DNA of 64,000 nucleotides from Rhizoclosmatium globosum. Lineage: Eukaryota > Chytridiomycota > Chytridiomycetes > Chytridiales > Chytriomycetaceae. How positions within the stretch are numbered: position 1 is the first letter of the stretch; each line of letters begins with the position of its first letter. Below the pieces are notes generated by a model that was not told the DNA's origin, ran no database searches, and saw nothing but the letters and a program-made list of their open reading frames with translations. A program made the position numbers and the translations under genes. The stretch lies in contig MCGO01000058.1 of assembly GCA_002104985.1 (NCBI GenBank), positions 208,481 through 272,480 of the forward strand. Direction: 5' to 3'. Shown in pieces: positions 21,735-34,056 of this stretch.

Positions 21735-23219
21735 TTAAACAACCACACGACGATCATTACGACGACGACGTGAAGTACGAGGAACAACGTCCCTGACTGC
21801 ATTTGTGGATACGGCCGAAGCTCGGATAGAAGCAATGGAAGAAACTGAACCCGTAGCAGCTGCTACACCAGCAGCAACAGCCGGAACAGCCGGAACAACA
21901 GGCACACCAGTCTTGGCCAGAACTCCAACTTCAGTCGTTACACCACCATTCGCCATCAAGAGCGCCACAAGCGCGGGAGTATTCAACGTCAGGCTCTGCG
22001 TAACCCCCGCTGCATCCCGATTCGCCGTAATCGGACTCACAACAAGATTCCCATTCACATCCAAAACTGGCACAAGCGCGGAGCAACCCAAACCGGCCCA
22101 ACTTCCTGCAAACCGCTGTCCGAGGAATGTGAGGAGGTCTTTTCCGTTGGCTGCGTCCGGAGATGGTTTACCAACGAGGAACTTGAGGTCTGTGATGAAA
22201 CCTGGGGCCGTGATTGCAAGCATATTTTTGCAGTAAGCTCTGGTTCCGGCTGCAGCTGTTCCGATTGCTGGGGGTTGGTTCACGGCGGCGCGGTAAGTGT
22301 TTTGCTTCAAACGGTTGGGGATTACTCCTAAGTAAACAAGGTGCATTAGAACCACTCAGTACGCGAATCATGGGTATTACCTTGGAGTACAAAGGGGTCA
22401 GCAGGAGGCACAAGGGCTTGTGGTGGACCTTGGAGTCTGGCAGCCTGCAACTCATTTAATGCCAACGCTCCAACAGGTGCACCAAGAACAGGGTCGGCAA
22501 GATTCTTGGCCGTGAATGCGGTGCAGCCAAGAGCAGGACGATACGCAGCATCCAGCAACAAATTGTCGCTTCCATTCGTGACCTCCATAGCTCCAGGCAA
22601 CGCTGCCTTGTTCGCGACGGTATTCTGGGCAAGCTTCTTGGTAACTGGGTCCATGAGGAAAGAGGTAACCACGTTATCGCTTGGATCCATGTCGATAATC
22701 TGGAATGAGCGGGTGGTGTAGCAGGGCTTGTTGTTGAGACCAACTCCGAGCGGTGGAATCACGATCTTGTTTCTTGGTTTGTTCGCAGCGCGGAAGAACT
22801 GAGCCGCGTTGCAAGCCGCGAACTGGCCAAAGAGGGTCTTGTTGAGGATTCCGATACAGTTTGCGGCGGCGACGTCTTTTCCGTTGTTCAAGTCGGTGAG
22901 GGCGGTCGTGGCGCCGTTTGTGCCGAACCAACAACCGACAACTGCGTTGTGAGGAAGAATCGGACGTGTTGGCGCGATAAAGTTTGTCGATCCAAAGTTG
23001 ATGAGAAGCGGCGAATACACAGCGAGGGTTCCGTTTGGCGAAAGGATGGAACACTCGGCAAACCTTGTTTTGAAAAGCACTTGTTAGTTGCTGATTGGGT
23101 ACTGTTTGAATGGTGGCTTACGTTGGAGTGACAGTCTGGTCACAGCCAGTCACGGTCCATGGCGTGGAGAGACCTGTGGCGCTCAGGGCGTTGGGAGGGA
23201 GCGTAACGACGCAATTCAT
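21735..23219 (-). CDS. Conserved fungal protein of unknown function (secreted-protein-like family)
   Basis: Exons 23122-23219, 22381-23063 and 21735-22327 (introns 58 and 53 bp) join to 457 aa without any break. It starts MNCVVTLPPNALSATGL. Recurring features: LAVYSPLLIN, LPHNAVVGCWFGTNG, AANCIG, FGQFAACNA followed by FF. I recall similar layouts in fungal hypothetical proteins with paired Cys, but I cannot name a domain. There is no clear signal peptide here. The C-terminus is Ala/Val-rich and then strongly basic (RTSRRRRNDRR), which could be a nuclear or nucleic-acid-binding tail. It lies in the middle of the small-protein family region. Confidence 0.75.
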
Positions 23220-23438
23220 TTTGTGTGCTGGTTTTATTAGTGAGGGGATCAACGGTTCCTGGGACCCCTTCTTTTAAACGTACAATGCCCCTGGTGTTTG
23301 GAGGGGTGAAAACTGGGGTAATGACTTTTCAGAAATTGAAATGAATCGCGCTCGCGGAGTTTCAAAAATAAGTGTTGAATTTATTCGAACAATTGTTCGT
23401 GAAGTGATATTATGGCTTCCTCCGGCAAACGGAGACAA

Positions 23439-26001
23439 TCATTTCCCACACTCTGCTTTGTGTTCCTCCTTCCAATGCCTCTTTTGACATTCTCCGGAGC
23501 AATACCAAGCTTGTTTACAGCCAGCACACGTCTTGAGTTGAACACCGTTTCCTTCAATCCCTTGACATCCGTTTCCACCCATACACATTCTCACGCGCGT
23601 TGCAAGACTCATGCAGAGACTATCTTCGTCAATAATTTGCTTGTAACGCTCGATTTCAGCTGGAGTTGACTGGGCAAGCACAGGGTTGTAAAGAATTTGG
23701 AATCCTCTCACTGTTCCATAACCAGGTGTCAAAGTCTTTCTCTGCCAGATAAACCGCGCATCGTGTCCATCGTACAAAATAGGAACGTATACCATTTGTT
23801 TGAGCTCGTTCAACGTACAATGCTCCTTCTTCTCATCTTCAGGGATGAACTTGCCCCACTTCCCAAGAAACTCCTGCATGTCCATGAATTCGAAGGTTTC
23901 AAGGTATTTTGATGGTGGTGGAAAGCTTGTAAGGTATCCGTGCACAAAGATCCAAATACCCTTCTTTCCATCATTCGCCTTCAAGTCACGCATCCATCGC
24001 TCGCTCATTTCCAGACGCAAACTAGGCGTTATGGAGATTTTGTATTCCATCGCTCTTGTAAGCATGTACGTGTCTGTCGTGTGCATCAAGGCATATCCCT
24101 TACTTCCAAACATTTCCTGCTTTTTCATATTCGCCTCCTCCGTATTCTTTTCCATCAATCCTTCAGTCGCCAAGTGACACACAAACACCTTGTCCGTAGA
24201 ACGTGTTGGCATTCCTGTGCCGAGTCCTTCTGGCAACAACATTGTTTCCCCGTCAAAGATAGAATAACCGAAAAAGATGTACATGGCTCCATCGACAATC
24301 GTGCAGTTTGAGAGCGCGAGTGGAGGTGGGTTATTGATTGAGCTAGCAAAGTCTGGAACAATTGCCTTGAAACAATTACGACCCTTTTTGACGCCAGGCT
24401 TAGTTTCATGAAATAAGAAATTGTTATAGTAAGTTCCTTGGAGCCTCTTAATTTGACCTCCACTACAAGGCCAAGATTGATACATCATCGAACACCAACC
24501 GCCGAAAAACGCGCGACGAATTGACACACCGCCTTGTTCCGCCACTTCTTCTGTTGCAGCGCCGGTAGCCATTTCGGTTCGAAGGAACGGGACCAGACCG
24601 TACTTTGGAGTTGGCTCAACTGGTAGAACTTCCTTCACCCAAGTTGCAGTCTCAAAATTGAAAACATAAACTTCTGGAACTTTAAGAGTTCGAACTTCTT
24701 CACCCTCGCCGCCAGTGAGAAACCACTTTCCATCTTGCAGCCATGTTGTTGGGTTCGTTCGACTTGAGGGTATATTGCCTTTGGCCAGCATACGCTCGCA
24801 TTTGGCAGGAGTCATGTTTGGATCCAACTTGATTCGAATAAATTCATCTTCGTTGCTGCAACGCCCGCCATCATACTGCTCACCATTAACCACGTACAAC
24901 CAGCCGTCAAACACTGTAGAACCAAACGCGTGGCGCGCACTGTCTTTGAACAGATAACTCTTTCCAGGTTTACAAAGCTTCTTCCACGTAACAACCCATT
25001 TCCCATTACGCTCCACAGGAAGTGGTGTGACCCAAAAGTCTCCAAAAGATTCAAGTGACTTGTTCCGAGACGCATATCCTCCAAAGAGATACAAGTATCC
25101 TTCATAATGCACCATGACTCCGTTTCCACGACCAGGTGGGAATGAGGATCCTGGCGATGGCACAATCTGATTCCAAGATTTTGAGGTTGTGTCGAAGCAC
25201 CACATGTCTTCATACGCAGATATAGCCAGGTCTGGGTGTTCACCTCGCGTTAAGTCGCCGAAATCAAGGCCAGAGAAAAAGTAAACATTCTTCTTGACAG
25301 TGACTGATTGCTATTGACAAAGAAACAGTGTCAAAAAACCACACAGTAAATAACATCTAGTCTCACCGAACCAAACCGCTTTCCCGGCCAAACTTTCTTC
25401 TTACTCAATCGACTCCAGTATCCAACACGGGAGAAAGTCTCGTACATTTCGTGAAGCGTCATTTTATCTCTCACGACAGGTATATTTCCCATATGATTTG
25501 CGGAATCCTTCGCCATTCTAACTTTTGGGTGCAAGAAGTACGCTGCGTAGTCTTGGACGGCGATATCAAATGTGGATCGAAGAGTTTGAATTGCAGCGAG
25601 AGTTCCCAGAACAAGCTCGCAATCCTAGAATTAGAGGTTTTCAGAATGTAACAAGTAAGTATTGAAAGTTACCTTGTCAAAGACCAATGCCTGTTTCATC
25701 AAGTGAATTGCAACCAACCTTCCCTCTGTGATTGTGTTTCCGTCGATGATATCGGATAGGGCGATTTGAAGAGCAATCTTTGGAGCATTGGCAAGAAAGT
25801 CTTGTTTCTTCGATTCATAGACTGGGCTAGAGGTTGAAGCATTGATGAGGAGGAATGATCATTGTTAGAGCCAACTCACTTTGGTTGACCACTCTCCTTC
25901 TCAAGCTGTCGCAGCTTCACTAACTCTTGTGCTTGTGTCAAGAGAATTGCAGCAGCATCGACGGCTTCTTGCTGGGTAGTAATCCCGCCTGTCTCATTCA
26001 T
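23439..26001 (-). CDS. Kelch-repeat protein with C-terminal MYND zinc finger
   Basis: Exons 25880-26001, 25673-25826, 25367-25624 and 23439-25310 (introns 53, 48, 56 bp) join to 801 aa, fully open. The N-terminus is helical. The centre has Kelch-like blades (for example YFFSGLDFGDL, DMWCFDTTSKSW, GYLYLFGGYASR, KWFLTGGEGEE). The last 45 residues form a MYND finger: CMGGNGC, CAGCKQAWYCS, CQKRHW, H and C. MYND fingers bind proline-rich partners; Kelch propellers also bind proteins. Likely a scaffold in cytosol or nucleus. Start ATG MNETGGITT is the first in frame of exon 1. Confidence 0.88.
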
Positions 26002-26574
26002 CGTTAAGTGCAAACGAAAAGTGTAAATGTTGGTAGATGCATTTGCATGATTATTACATATTTACAAACATAACATAATAGTTATGAATTAGCTATCTAC
26101 GCAAAGAATCAATGATTTTGCATGGAATTGGGAAACCTAAAGTCACCCTTCATCATTCTATAACTTAGATAAATCGGAGTAATCTGCATTAGGGTCAATT
26201 GCGACTTCGAAAGTCGCGAAAATGGAAACAAAATTTGTGCTGCCTTGATCCTTCGAACAATGCCGTGATTTCTTCATATACATGCAACGCTCCATTTCCA
26301 ACAGCTGCAGACGCTGATGTTGGAAGAATTTACGTATTTAAGCGTATTAATAATCATGATTTCTTTGGCCGTTCAAGTGCTGATCCTAATGCATAATAAT
26401 TCTGCGGCCATTCATTTCTGTTTATGATATGTATCTTTTTGACTGATTCATATAGCGTGTCTTCGGGTAAACCTCCAAGAGTCTAAAGTGATGAGTAATG
26501 ACTGGAAACATACAAATTTTTTGTGGTGTTGACAGTCCAATCCGTCTCCGACACTTATAACGGGACTTCCGTGC
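26002..26574. other. Intergenic between Kelch-MYND gene and small protein D
   Basis: About 570 bp, AT-rich, no supported gene. The last 70 bp before 26575 match the upstream region of member B on the other strand. Confidence 0.5.
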
Positions 26575-26891
26575 ATGATTCGAGATGCAGCGTCAATAAC
26601 GCCGGAACGATTCTTGATGGAGACACAGGCCCTTTCCGAACAGACAATCCAGTTTCACATTTCGAAATACATCCATCCAGCCAAGATTTGCAGCCGGATC
26701 TTGTTCAAGCTTTCAATGCTTTTAAGGAGAGCATGCAGGTGTATTTGGTGAGATCTGGAACGACTGGGATTGACGCGAGGAGACAGTTACTTAAAGCCGC
26801 ACAGAAGTTCACGAACCTGGATCAAGGGCAACAGCAAAAGGCATATACGGTTGTTCTTTCTCCTAAACAGAGTCATATTGTCAATGTATGA
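26575..26891 (+). CDS. FKxSL/GIDARR small protein, member D (one-base frame break)
   Basis: Starts MIRDAASITPERFLMETQAL and then loses frame near 26633, where the run CCCTTTCC lacks one T compared with member B. In the next frame the rest is intact: FRTDN, AFNAFKESMQVYL, TGIDARRQLLK and SHIVNV with stop at the same place as B. Either a recent pseudogene or a homopolymer error. It is the inverted partner of B, 6.2 kb away. Confidence 0.6.
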
Positions 26892-27365
26892 TTGTATATA
26901 TTATGGCTCCGCAGTTTGGGCGAAGTCACAAGCACTGATATAACACAATACGTTTATCTACCGTATCTGAGCTGTTAAATACAATAAAATGCCTCATACT
27001 TACTGTATATAGTTGGTTGAGGATTGACTAATTGAGGCTTGGTTTACACTTACTAGGGTATCATCTAAGAGCTCTTCCGTTTGCGCCAGAGTCCCTAGAA
27101 AACAGGTTTAAGAGCTTTCCATCTCTCCATCATCTTATCGTCTCCGTATGAGGGTTTGAGCTGTTGTGATCTTATAGCACAAAAAGAAGTGCCCTGAAAT
27201 GTGATAATATATCATAAGTATCACGAACATTGCATAATTCATCAAATATACTATAAATTACGAAGGCTGAAATGTTTATTAACTTCCACACAAGAAACGG
27301 ATGATTTCGAATGGATTTAAGTGCCACCCAAGTCATCCTCCATTGTTACATATAATTTAGAAGAT
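26892..27365. other. Intergenic between small proteins D and E
   Basis: About 470 bp between the convergent ends of D and E, AT-rich. No gene or structure seen. Confidence 0.5.
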
Positions 27366-27650
27366 CTATTTAGAGAATATTAGATTAAACTGCCCCTTGT
27401 CGCGCTTTCGAAAGACACGTGACAATCGTAAAAGCCTTCGCCTTGCATCAATGCCCCTGATTCCTGCAACCTGCAAGTGCATCTTCAAGCTTTCTTTAAA
27501 GGATCGAAAGGATTCGTTGAGGTGGCGCTCCATGCCCTCGTTCGAACAGGTTTCAGATGGTGATGGTGGATGATGTTGGAAAAGCAGTGGAATTTCCTTC
27601 AAGAACGCGTCTGGAGACATGATCTCAGGCTGTGTATCAATGTGAATCAT
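27366..27650 (-). CDS. FKxSL/GIDARR small protein, member E
   Basis: 94 aa, start MIHIDTQPEIMSPDAF. Signature: SPDAFLKEIPLLFQ, SFRSFKESLKMHL, RGIDARRRLLRLS and VF. The spacer between the two halves is Pro/Ser-rich and variable, as in the other members. Function unknown. Confidence 0.65.
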   Translation of the reverse strand: MIHIDTQPEIMSPDAFLKEIPLLFQHHPPSPSETCSNEGMERHLNESFRSFKESLKMHLQVAGIRGIDARRRLLRLSRVFRKRDKGQFNLIFSK

Positions 27651-27875
27651 TTGTATTTTTTATGATTTGCAATAACAAATGTCGCCTTGGAACACTGACG
27701 AATCGATGAATAATCGTCCCAATTACACTTCCCCTTATATCAAAGTAAAATTTATTTAACGCCGTAAATGTTCGTGTTGACTGTACTGAATATGTAGGCT
27801 GCTATGAAGTATTCAACACGGCAGTCTGGGGTTTAATTATTTCTTTCCTTTAATCAAGATTCAAGTTTTTGTGAA

Positions 27876-29601
27876 TTAAACAGTAATTGTGGATTCGTTC
27901 TCTGCATTTGAATCTTCTCCACACAACTCTTCCAACGACTTTCCCGCTGTCTCCGGAATCAACCAAGTCGCGACAAACCCTGAAAGCATGATCCCCGCAA
28001 AAGCCGCAAGCACGATCTGTGCGTTTCCAGAAAAATAAGGCCCTACAACCTGAATCCCAATAATAGCCCCGACTTTGCCTGCCGCTGCAGACAATCCATG
28101 ACCCGTAGACCGAAACCGTGTCGGAAACACCTCCCCAGGAACAACAAACGTGGTCGTGTTTGGTCCAAACTGAAAAAAGAACTGCGCAACAGTGAACACA
28201 ATCAGAAAACTCGTTTGTTGCGTCGAGATACGGTCCCAATCCCCAGCAAGAGTTGCAAGACATATAGTAATAACACCAAATCCAACGTACTGAATTGGTT
28301 TCCTTCCCAGCTTCTCAATCAACGCGACAGTGAACCAATACCCAGGTACAGTCCCCGCAAATGCGATAATCACGTTTCCGACCGCGATTTGGTAAAACAA
28401 ATTCCAGATATCAAATGGAGGCGTTATTTTCGCATCATTCACAGTTATTTTTCCGGGTCCGTTAAAGTTGATCAAGTTCAAGACCGTTGATTGGTTGAGT
28501 GCTAGGCCGTACCACGCCACATCCAACGAGAACCAGCAGTACATGCAACCAATGAGAGTTTTTGCGTTTCGCCACCGACCAAAGTAGTTTTTGAATTCAG
28601 AAAGGGAGTTTTTCTTGAGTGCAATGGTGGTTCTTCTTGAAGTCACGGTGGTGTCGCTTTCCCAGTTCGATGTCACGTTTTGAGAGTTTTCGTTCATAAG
28701 CAGTACTTTTGCGACGTCACGTTCTGCTTGTTCGGCGTCTCCGAGGACTGATAGAGGTGGTGACTCTGGTGAGTGACTGGATTAACGAAAGGTGAAACAA
28801 ACCATTGACGGTAAAGCGAGGCGTTTCTGGAATTGTCAAACGAAAGTAAACGGCGCAGAGAGCAGGCACGATTCCAAATCCCACAGCAATACGCCACACT
28901 GTATCCAAACAAGAGTAATCACTCTGTACCTGCACTCTCAAAGCCGCGAGAGCAACCACACATACAATTCCACCCATCATAATCCCAACCCCTTGCATCG
29001 CAAAAACAGCCGCAAGCATCATACCCCTATACCTGACATTCGCAAACTCAGCCGTAATCACTGCGGACATTGGATAATCCCCACCAATCCCAATCCCTAA
29101 AAAGAACCTCCACATTGAAAAGACTTCAAGAATACTTAATCCATTAACCATACTCGCGCTCAAAGTGCTTCCGAGTGTACAAACGATCATGATAATCAGT
29201 TCAACGCCATACATCTTTTTCCGCCCAAGTTTGTCACCCAACACGCCAAACCCAATTTGTCCAACCAGGTTCCCCCAATTTGTCGAGGCTTTCATCCACG
29301 CGTCTACGTGGATTCCGTTTGGGAAATCAGAGTTGAAATCGACTTTTGTGTTCTGAGGAGTCTTTGGGATCGGACTGGGGTTGTCGAAGCCAGGCATGAA
29401 GGGTGGATAGGTTCCTGAGATGAGAGATGGGCCGTAGTAGACTTGGTAGATCATGGGAAGAGCTTGAGAAATGACAAAGATATCGTACGCGTCTGCAAAG
29501 AATCCGACGCCGGAGACAATTACAGCACGTAAATGAAACCAACCGAGTTTTGCATCGTCGAGATGGATAAAGGCTGTCGCGGTTGGTGGTTGGTCAGTCA
29601 T
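27876..29601 (-). CDS. High-affinity inorganic phosphate:H+ symporter (PHO84-like MFS)
   Basis: Exons 28803-29601 and 27876-28747 (intron 55 bp with donor GTTTGT) join to 556 aa with 12 predicted helices. Seen: GVGFFADAYDIFVIS in TM1, GDKLGRKKMYG loop, GIGIGGDYPMSAVI in TM4, IPETPRFTV before the central loop, GEVFPTRFRSTGHG, and a final PETAGKSLEEL. These are landmarks of the phosphate symporter family. Known role: plasma-membrane phosphate uptake under phosphate limitation. No Pho4-type site was clear upstream. Start at MTDQPPT, the first in-frame ATG. Confidence 0.95.
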
Positions 29602-30022
29602 TTTGTTTAATGAGAGCTTGGGCAAAACCCCTCCACACGTTTTTGTTCATTTGCACGTGTTTTCTTCAGACAACATTAAGCTATTTCGCTTAATATTCTT
29701 TCGCTGAAAATGAAGTTTCCAGGCTTGAGGTTATCACGGTGGATTTCTCAACAACAGCGCGCTTCATACAAATCATTGATACAACACATGAGATTGCTTT
29801 CGAAGCTATTATTACAAAAGTGGAATCGACTTGATTCGTACTATTAATTATTAATAGAGAGATCTGTTTTTGAGGTTTGAAACTGCTGTCAAATACTCAT
29901 CTGGTCCATCACATCCCTTCATCCTCAATTCCCCAGCCTGCCCCCCGATCGACGCATATCCCATTATCTTGCAGCAGATCCACTTATTAGACGCCATCAA
30001 TTCTTCTGTCCAACCAATTAAG

Positions 30023-31285
30023 ATGCAGCCTCCACCACCACCAACACCGTCCCACCCATCTCTTCCCAAATCCAGCACCAATCCCGCCACGACACCTACA
30101 CCACTCAAACACACATCACCATCACGAAACACGTTCAAATCAGGAAAGCCGCGGCAACCAACTTCAAATTCCACTTCAAATGCAAATCCTAATTTAGTCA
30201 AGCGAAAAGGCCGGCCTCCCTCAGCGCCAAAAGCCTCACCGGCGACGCTGAACCAAAACCAGAACCAAAAAAAACGCGACGAACTTGTTCCAGCGACGCC
30301 CTCGAGTTTGATGGCCCAGGCACCGCTTTCTTCCGCACTTCCACTTTCACTTCCACTTCAACAACAAAGCCAACTTCAAAGTCAGTTATTGGCACAGAAT
30401 CAGTTCCTTCTTCAAATGGGCCTTATCCCACACCAACCACCACCACTAAAACGCGTAAAGAGCCCTGTCCTCTTTCACGGTCCCATCCAACGCACAGACA
30501 GCCTCATATCCTCAGCATCAACAATCTCAGACTCTGGTCCAGACGAAGCACACGATCTTCTCTCAAACTTCTTGTTCAACTCTCCCTCTACTACGGCCAA
30601 CAACCATGTCCTCCAAAAGTCTCCTCCACTTTCAGAAACTCTGAGGTTGACCGGAACAAATAAATCACGCGTGCCGTCAGAACACCTTGTGCCTCCAATC
30701 CTTCCAATTCAACTACCATCGAAAGTAGTTCCTCCAACAATATCCAGGAAACCATCTTCTTCTTCACTTTCATCTGCCACCTCAATTTCGCATCCTTCTC
30801 CACGCGTACATCAGCAACTACAACAACCTCATCCGTCTGTACCACTACAACAATCGGCTTCTTCTATACCGAAACCACAACTTCAAAGTCAACATCAACC
30901 TCCTCTTCCAAACTTGCAACAACTCTATCAACAGCAACAACAGTCACTCCTCAAACAAAAACAAGAACTCGCGACACATTTTGCTACAATAACAGGATAC
31001 ACGGATCCATTCACTGAAGATTATTGGTCCGTGTTTTTCGGGTTGGATGTATGGAATTGTGTGTCGGTGAGTTTGTTTTTTATTTGTCTCCACTTTCAGG
31101 AGACTCACGACGATATTCTGTAGACGGGGAAACAGTTTCTGTATTATAATGCCGATCGAAACGCACCTGCTGCTCAAGGGATTGGTGGACCTGATGCTGT
31201 TTCGTTACCGTATCTTACAAAAATTCTGTTTCAGGGGGAGTCGGGGAGTACTGGAAATAATGTCGGGAGGAGTACGTCAACTTAA
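30023..31285 (+). CDS. Gln/Pro-rich protein with AT-hook-like motif
   Basis: Exons 30023-31066 and 31124-31285 join to 401 aa. Low-complexity Pro/Ser/Thr and poly-Gln stretches dominate. A KRKGRPPSAPK AT-hook-like segment is near residue 55, and Gln-rich helices follow. The C-terminal 90 residues are ordered: YTDPFTEDYWSVFFGLDVWN, then TGKQFLYYNADRN and LPYLTKILF. Such composition is usual for transcription co-regulators (SWI/SNF, Mediator or NuA4 subunits), but I could not match one. The start is the first ATG (MQPPPPP); 51 further codons are open upstream without ATG. Confidence 0.65.
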
Positions 31286-31470
31286 GGAATTAGAGTGTTG
31301 ATGAGATAGATATTAGAAGTGGGAAAGAAGTTGTTTTTCTTCTGGTTTGATTCCATGCATGCACCTGTGCTTGTTTCTATAATCACTGTTCTATTTAGTT
31401 TACTTTATTTAGTTTTCTATCTCATCGTCTGAATAATCTATAAACTGTGTCGAAAACAAAGATCAATCAA

Positions 31471-32518
31471 ATGGTATGGCATTGAAATCAGGAGGGACAC
31501 CCACTGACACGCTCCACCAAAATAGTCTCAAACCGAGTACACGGAAGTTGTCTCGCAGGAGTTTACTGTTGGTAAGCCATTGATGCGTGTAAAGGTAGCC
31601 ACTAACCAACTCACCTTCCCAGGCAAAGTCGATGCCGGAATGGCCATCCTTCTCTCGCCAGACCACCACTTGATTGAGTTTCCAGCTACAATTCTGCCCG
31701 TGAGTCGCCTTCTCAGCAGCTTCCTCACTCCAATCTAATAATCCCCCTTCATCAATAAACCAACCAACCCTTCAAAGGACGGCGTCACAACTGGCTCAAT
31801 CATCAATGTGACAATCGAACGAAACCACGACGAAGAACGCAGACGCAGACAGGATTTTATGCTCCTCCAAGACGACATTCTCGCCCAGTTCTCAAAACAC
31901 CCTGAACCACCAGTCATCTCGCTGAAATCTGTCACTCAAACATCGGCTATTATTACATGGAAACCTCTCGTGCTTCACAGTGCTGGGCTGAAGGGGATCG
32001 ACGTGTACAGGAACGGCCAAAAGATTAGTCTGCAAGTCCCTCTAACTGGTAAAACCCCTGCCACTCCACACCTTCTTCGCCTTACTAAATCTATGCGTCC
32101 AAAATATAAAGCACTCTCCGCAAAACTATCGGGACTCGAAGTAAACCACCCCTACACCCTCCACATAGTCCTCCGCACAACCGCAGGCCCCTTCCCTTCA
32201 AACACCCTCTCCTTCCAAACCCACACTCTCGAAAACCTTACCGGCCTAAACATCTCCTTTGGTCCCCTGGCACACCCTTCAGAAGCACAACCTCTCATCG
32301 CCCTCTTAACTCGCATCGGCGCGAAATACACAGAAGAATTAAGCACAGAGAACACGCATTTGGTCTGTGTGTATGGTAGAGGCCCGAAATTTGAGAAAGC
32401 GAGGGAGTGGAATGTTCCGTGTGTGAGTCCTGAGTTTTTAAGAGCTTGTGAAGGAAATGGACGCGTAATGAATTCAAGTGCGTATTATGTTGCGCCGGAT
32501 GGGAGTGCTAGTTTGTGA
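31471..32518 (+). CDS. CHS5: CHS5-like exomer subunit (FN3 plus BRCT)
   Basis: Proposed exons: 31471-31473 (ATG only), 31538-31571, 31623-31699 and 31778-32518, 284 aa. Seen: N-terminal EFTVGKVDAGMAILL and DHHLIEFPATILP as in CHS5, where they form the Chs5 dimer/Arf1 region. The FN3 domain (TQTSAIITWKPL ... NHPYTLHIVLRTTAG) and BRCT domain (LNISFGPL ... THLVCVYGRG ... VPCVSPEFLRACE) follow. Known: exomer carries chitin synthase and other cargo from trans-Golgi to plasma membrane. It ends right after BRCT, without the long acidic tail of yeast Chs5. The three-base first exon is inferred from frame and splice sites; no other ATG fits. Confidence 0.85.
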
Positions 32519-32681
32519 GGGAGGACAATTAGTGTGTCTGACAGTATACACTAAAACGAAGAAGATAATCGTCGAATCAAATCGTTATTTCTTTGCGTTC
32601 TTTTCATATACCGTTAATCAAAAAGTATGGAGAACGCGCATTTGGTATGTTTCTATTGTGGATGCGGGCCGAGATTTGCAT

Positions 32682-32734
32682 TGAGTGAGTCGGCGATTCG
32701 AGCCCAAAGTCGGCAATCCCGGCCCACCCCAAAA
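32682..32734 (+). repeat. Left inverted repeat of the 1.43-kb element
   Basis: 53 bp with an internal short direct repeat of GTCGGC; mirrored at 34057-34109. Confidence 0.85.
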
Positions 32735-34056
32735 ATCTTCCAGCTGCATTTACTGCAGAACCCGTCAAAATTATTTCCTCAAATAAAGTACAAACATTTT
32801 AAATTACGCAACGATATTATGATTAAGAAGGCTTAGGCCAGTCTGTTCGTTTTAATTAGTTATGTCCAGGTTTCTAACTCAACACCTCATCTTCAACAAT
32901 GCACTGAGGCAGCTTTCTCCACTCATCTCATTCACGCACATCAGATATCAACCATTTATTTATTGGATTTTATTGTATTTAATGCAATTATCATTGTCTC
33001 CTTCGAATAATAGACTGTTGTTTGAAACTACCACCGACTATTTTGGAATTGGCGCCTCTTCTGATACGTTATTATCTATGCTCGTTGTTATGTTAACTAT
33101 TTTATTTGATTAGTTGAGAGTTTTAGGCTTTAAGCTATCTGGGAACTGTAATTATTTGGGTTATGACATTGTTACATTCTATTCAGCTTTACTTCTGAGC
33201 CTTTTTATTTGAGAGCGTCCCATACTGCGAATGATATAAACAAGTACTAATTAATAAATCTGTGGAAGCTGAGGATGTCATCTTGTTCTGGGACCTTCTG
33301 GAAAATTGCATTTTCAAGGTGATCTTCTTTCATGCACCAGCCGTTGAATCAGCGGTAATTACGAGCAATGAACTTATAATAGTAATATTTATACAATTAA
33401 AATTCTCAAATGTTCAACTGTAAGCCTGCACAATTTGTTTCAAGGAGTGGCTCTTGGAAGGGTTGGTAGCCACAAATCCTAGCTGCCTCAACGTTTATGC
33501 AGTTCTGCTGAGAGTGTGCGTGAATATAGTATAAACAATAAATAATACTTAGCGAAAGTTTGAAGTTTCTGCAATCAAAGCTTCTAGCGCAAATAATGGT
33601 TGATTTTTACAATTCTATCCCATTGCAATACGCACTTTCCTTACGTCCAAACGTCCTATACTTCTGAGGAGAGCAGTATGTTTATATTTTAATACAATTT
33701 ATGTAATTTATTGGACAGTAAGAGATACGCCAGATGAACTGGACTTGTTTAAATTTTTGTGTCATTTTCAAGAGAGCGGCAAAGAAGGAGGAAGGCTCTG
33801 AGCTCCCTCTTATATATTTTAAAAGCATAAACTATTTATTTTCTTTTACTTCCTGCGTTTTTAGGTGGTTATGATAGCTGTGAGAGGAGCTATAAGCCAA
33901 GATGTTGCATTCAACATAAACCGGGCACTACTCCTCACCGTTCTTTCCAAACCGCACATTCTTCTGCCATTTCATAGTATTTTATATTATCTTTAATATT
34001 CACAGAGTTTCGTGATACGAAATAGAACGAAAATGGAGTTATTCATTGTTTTATCA

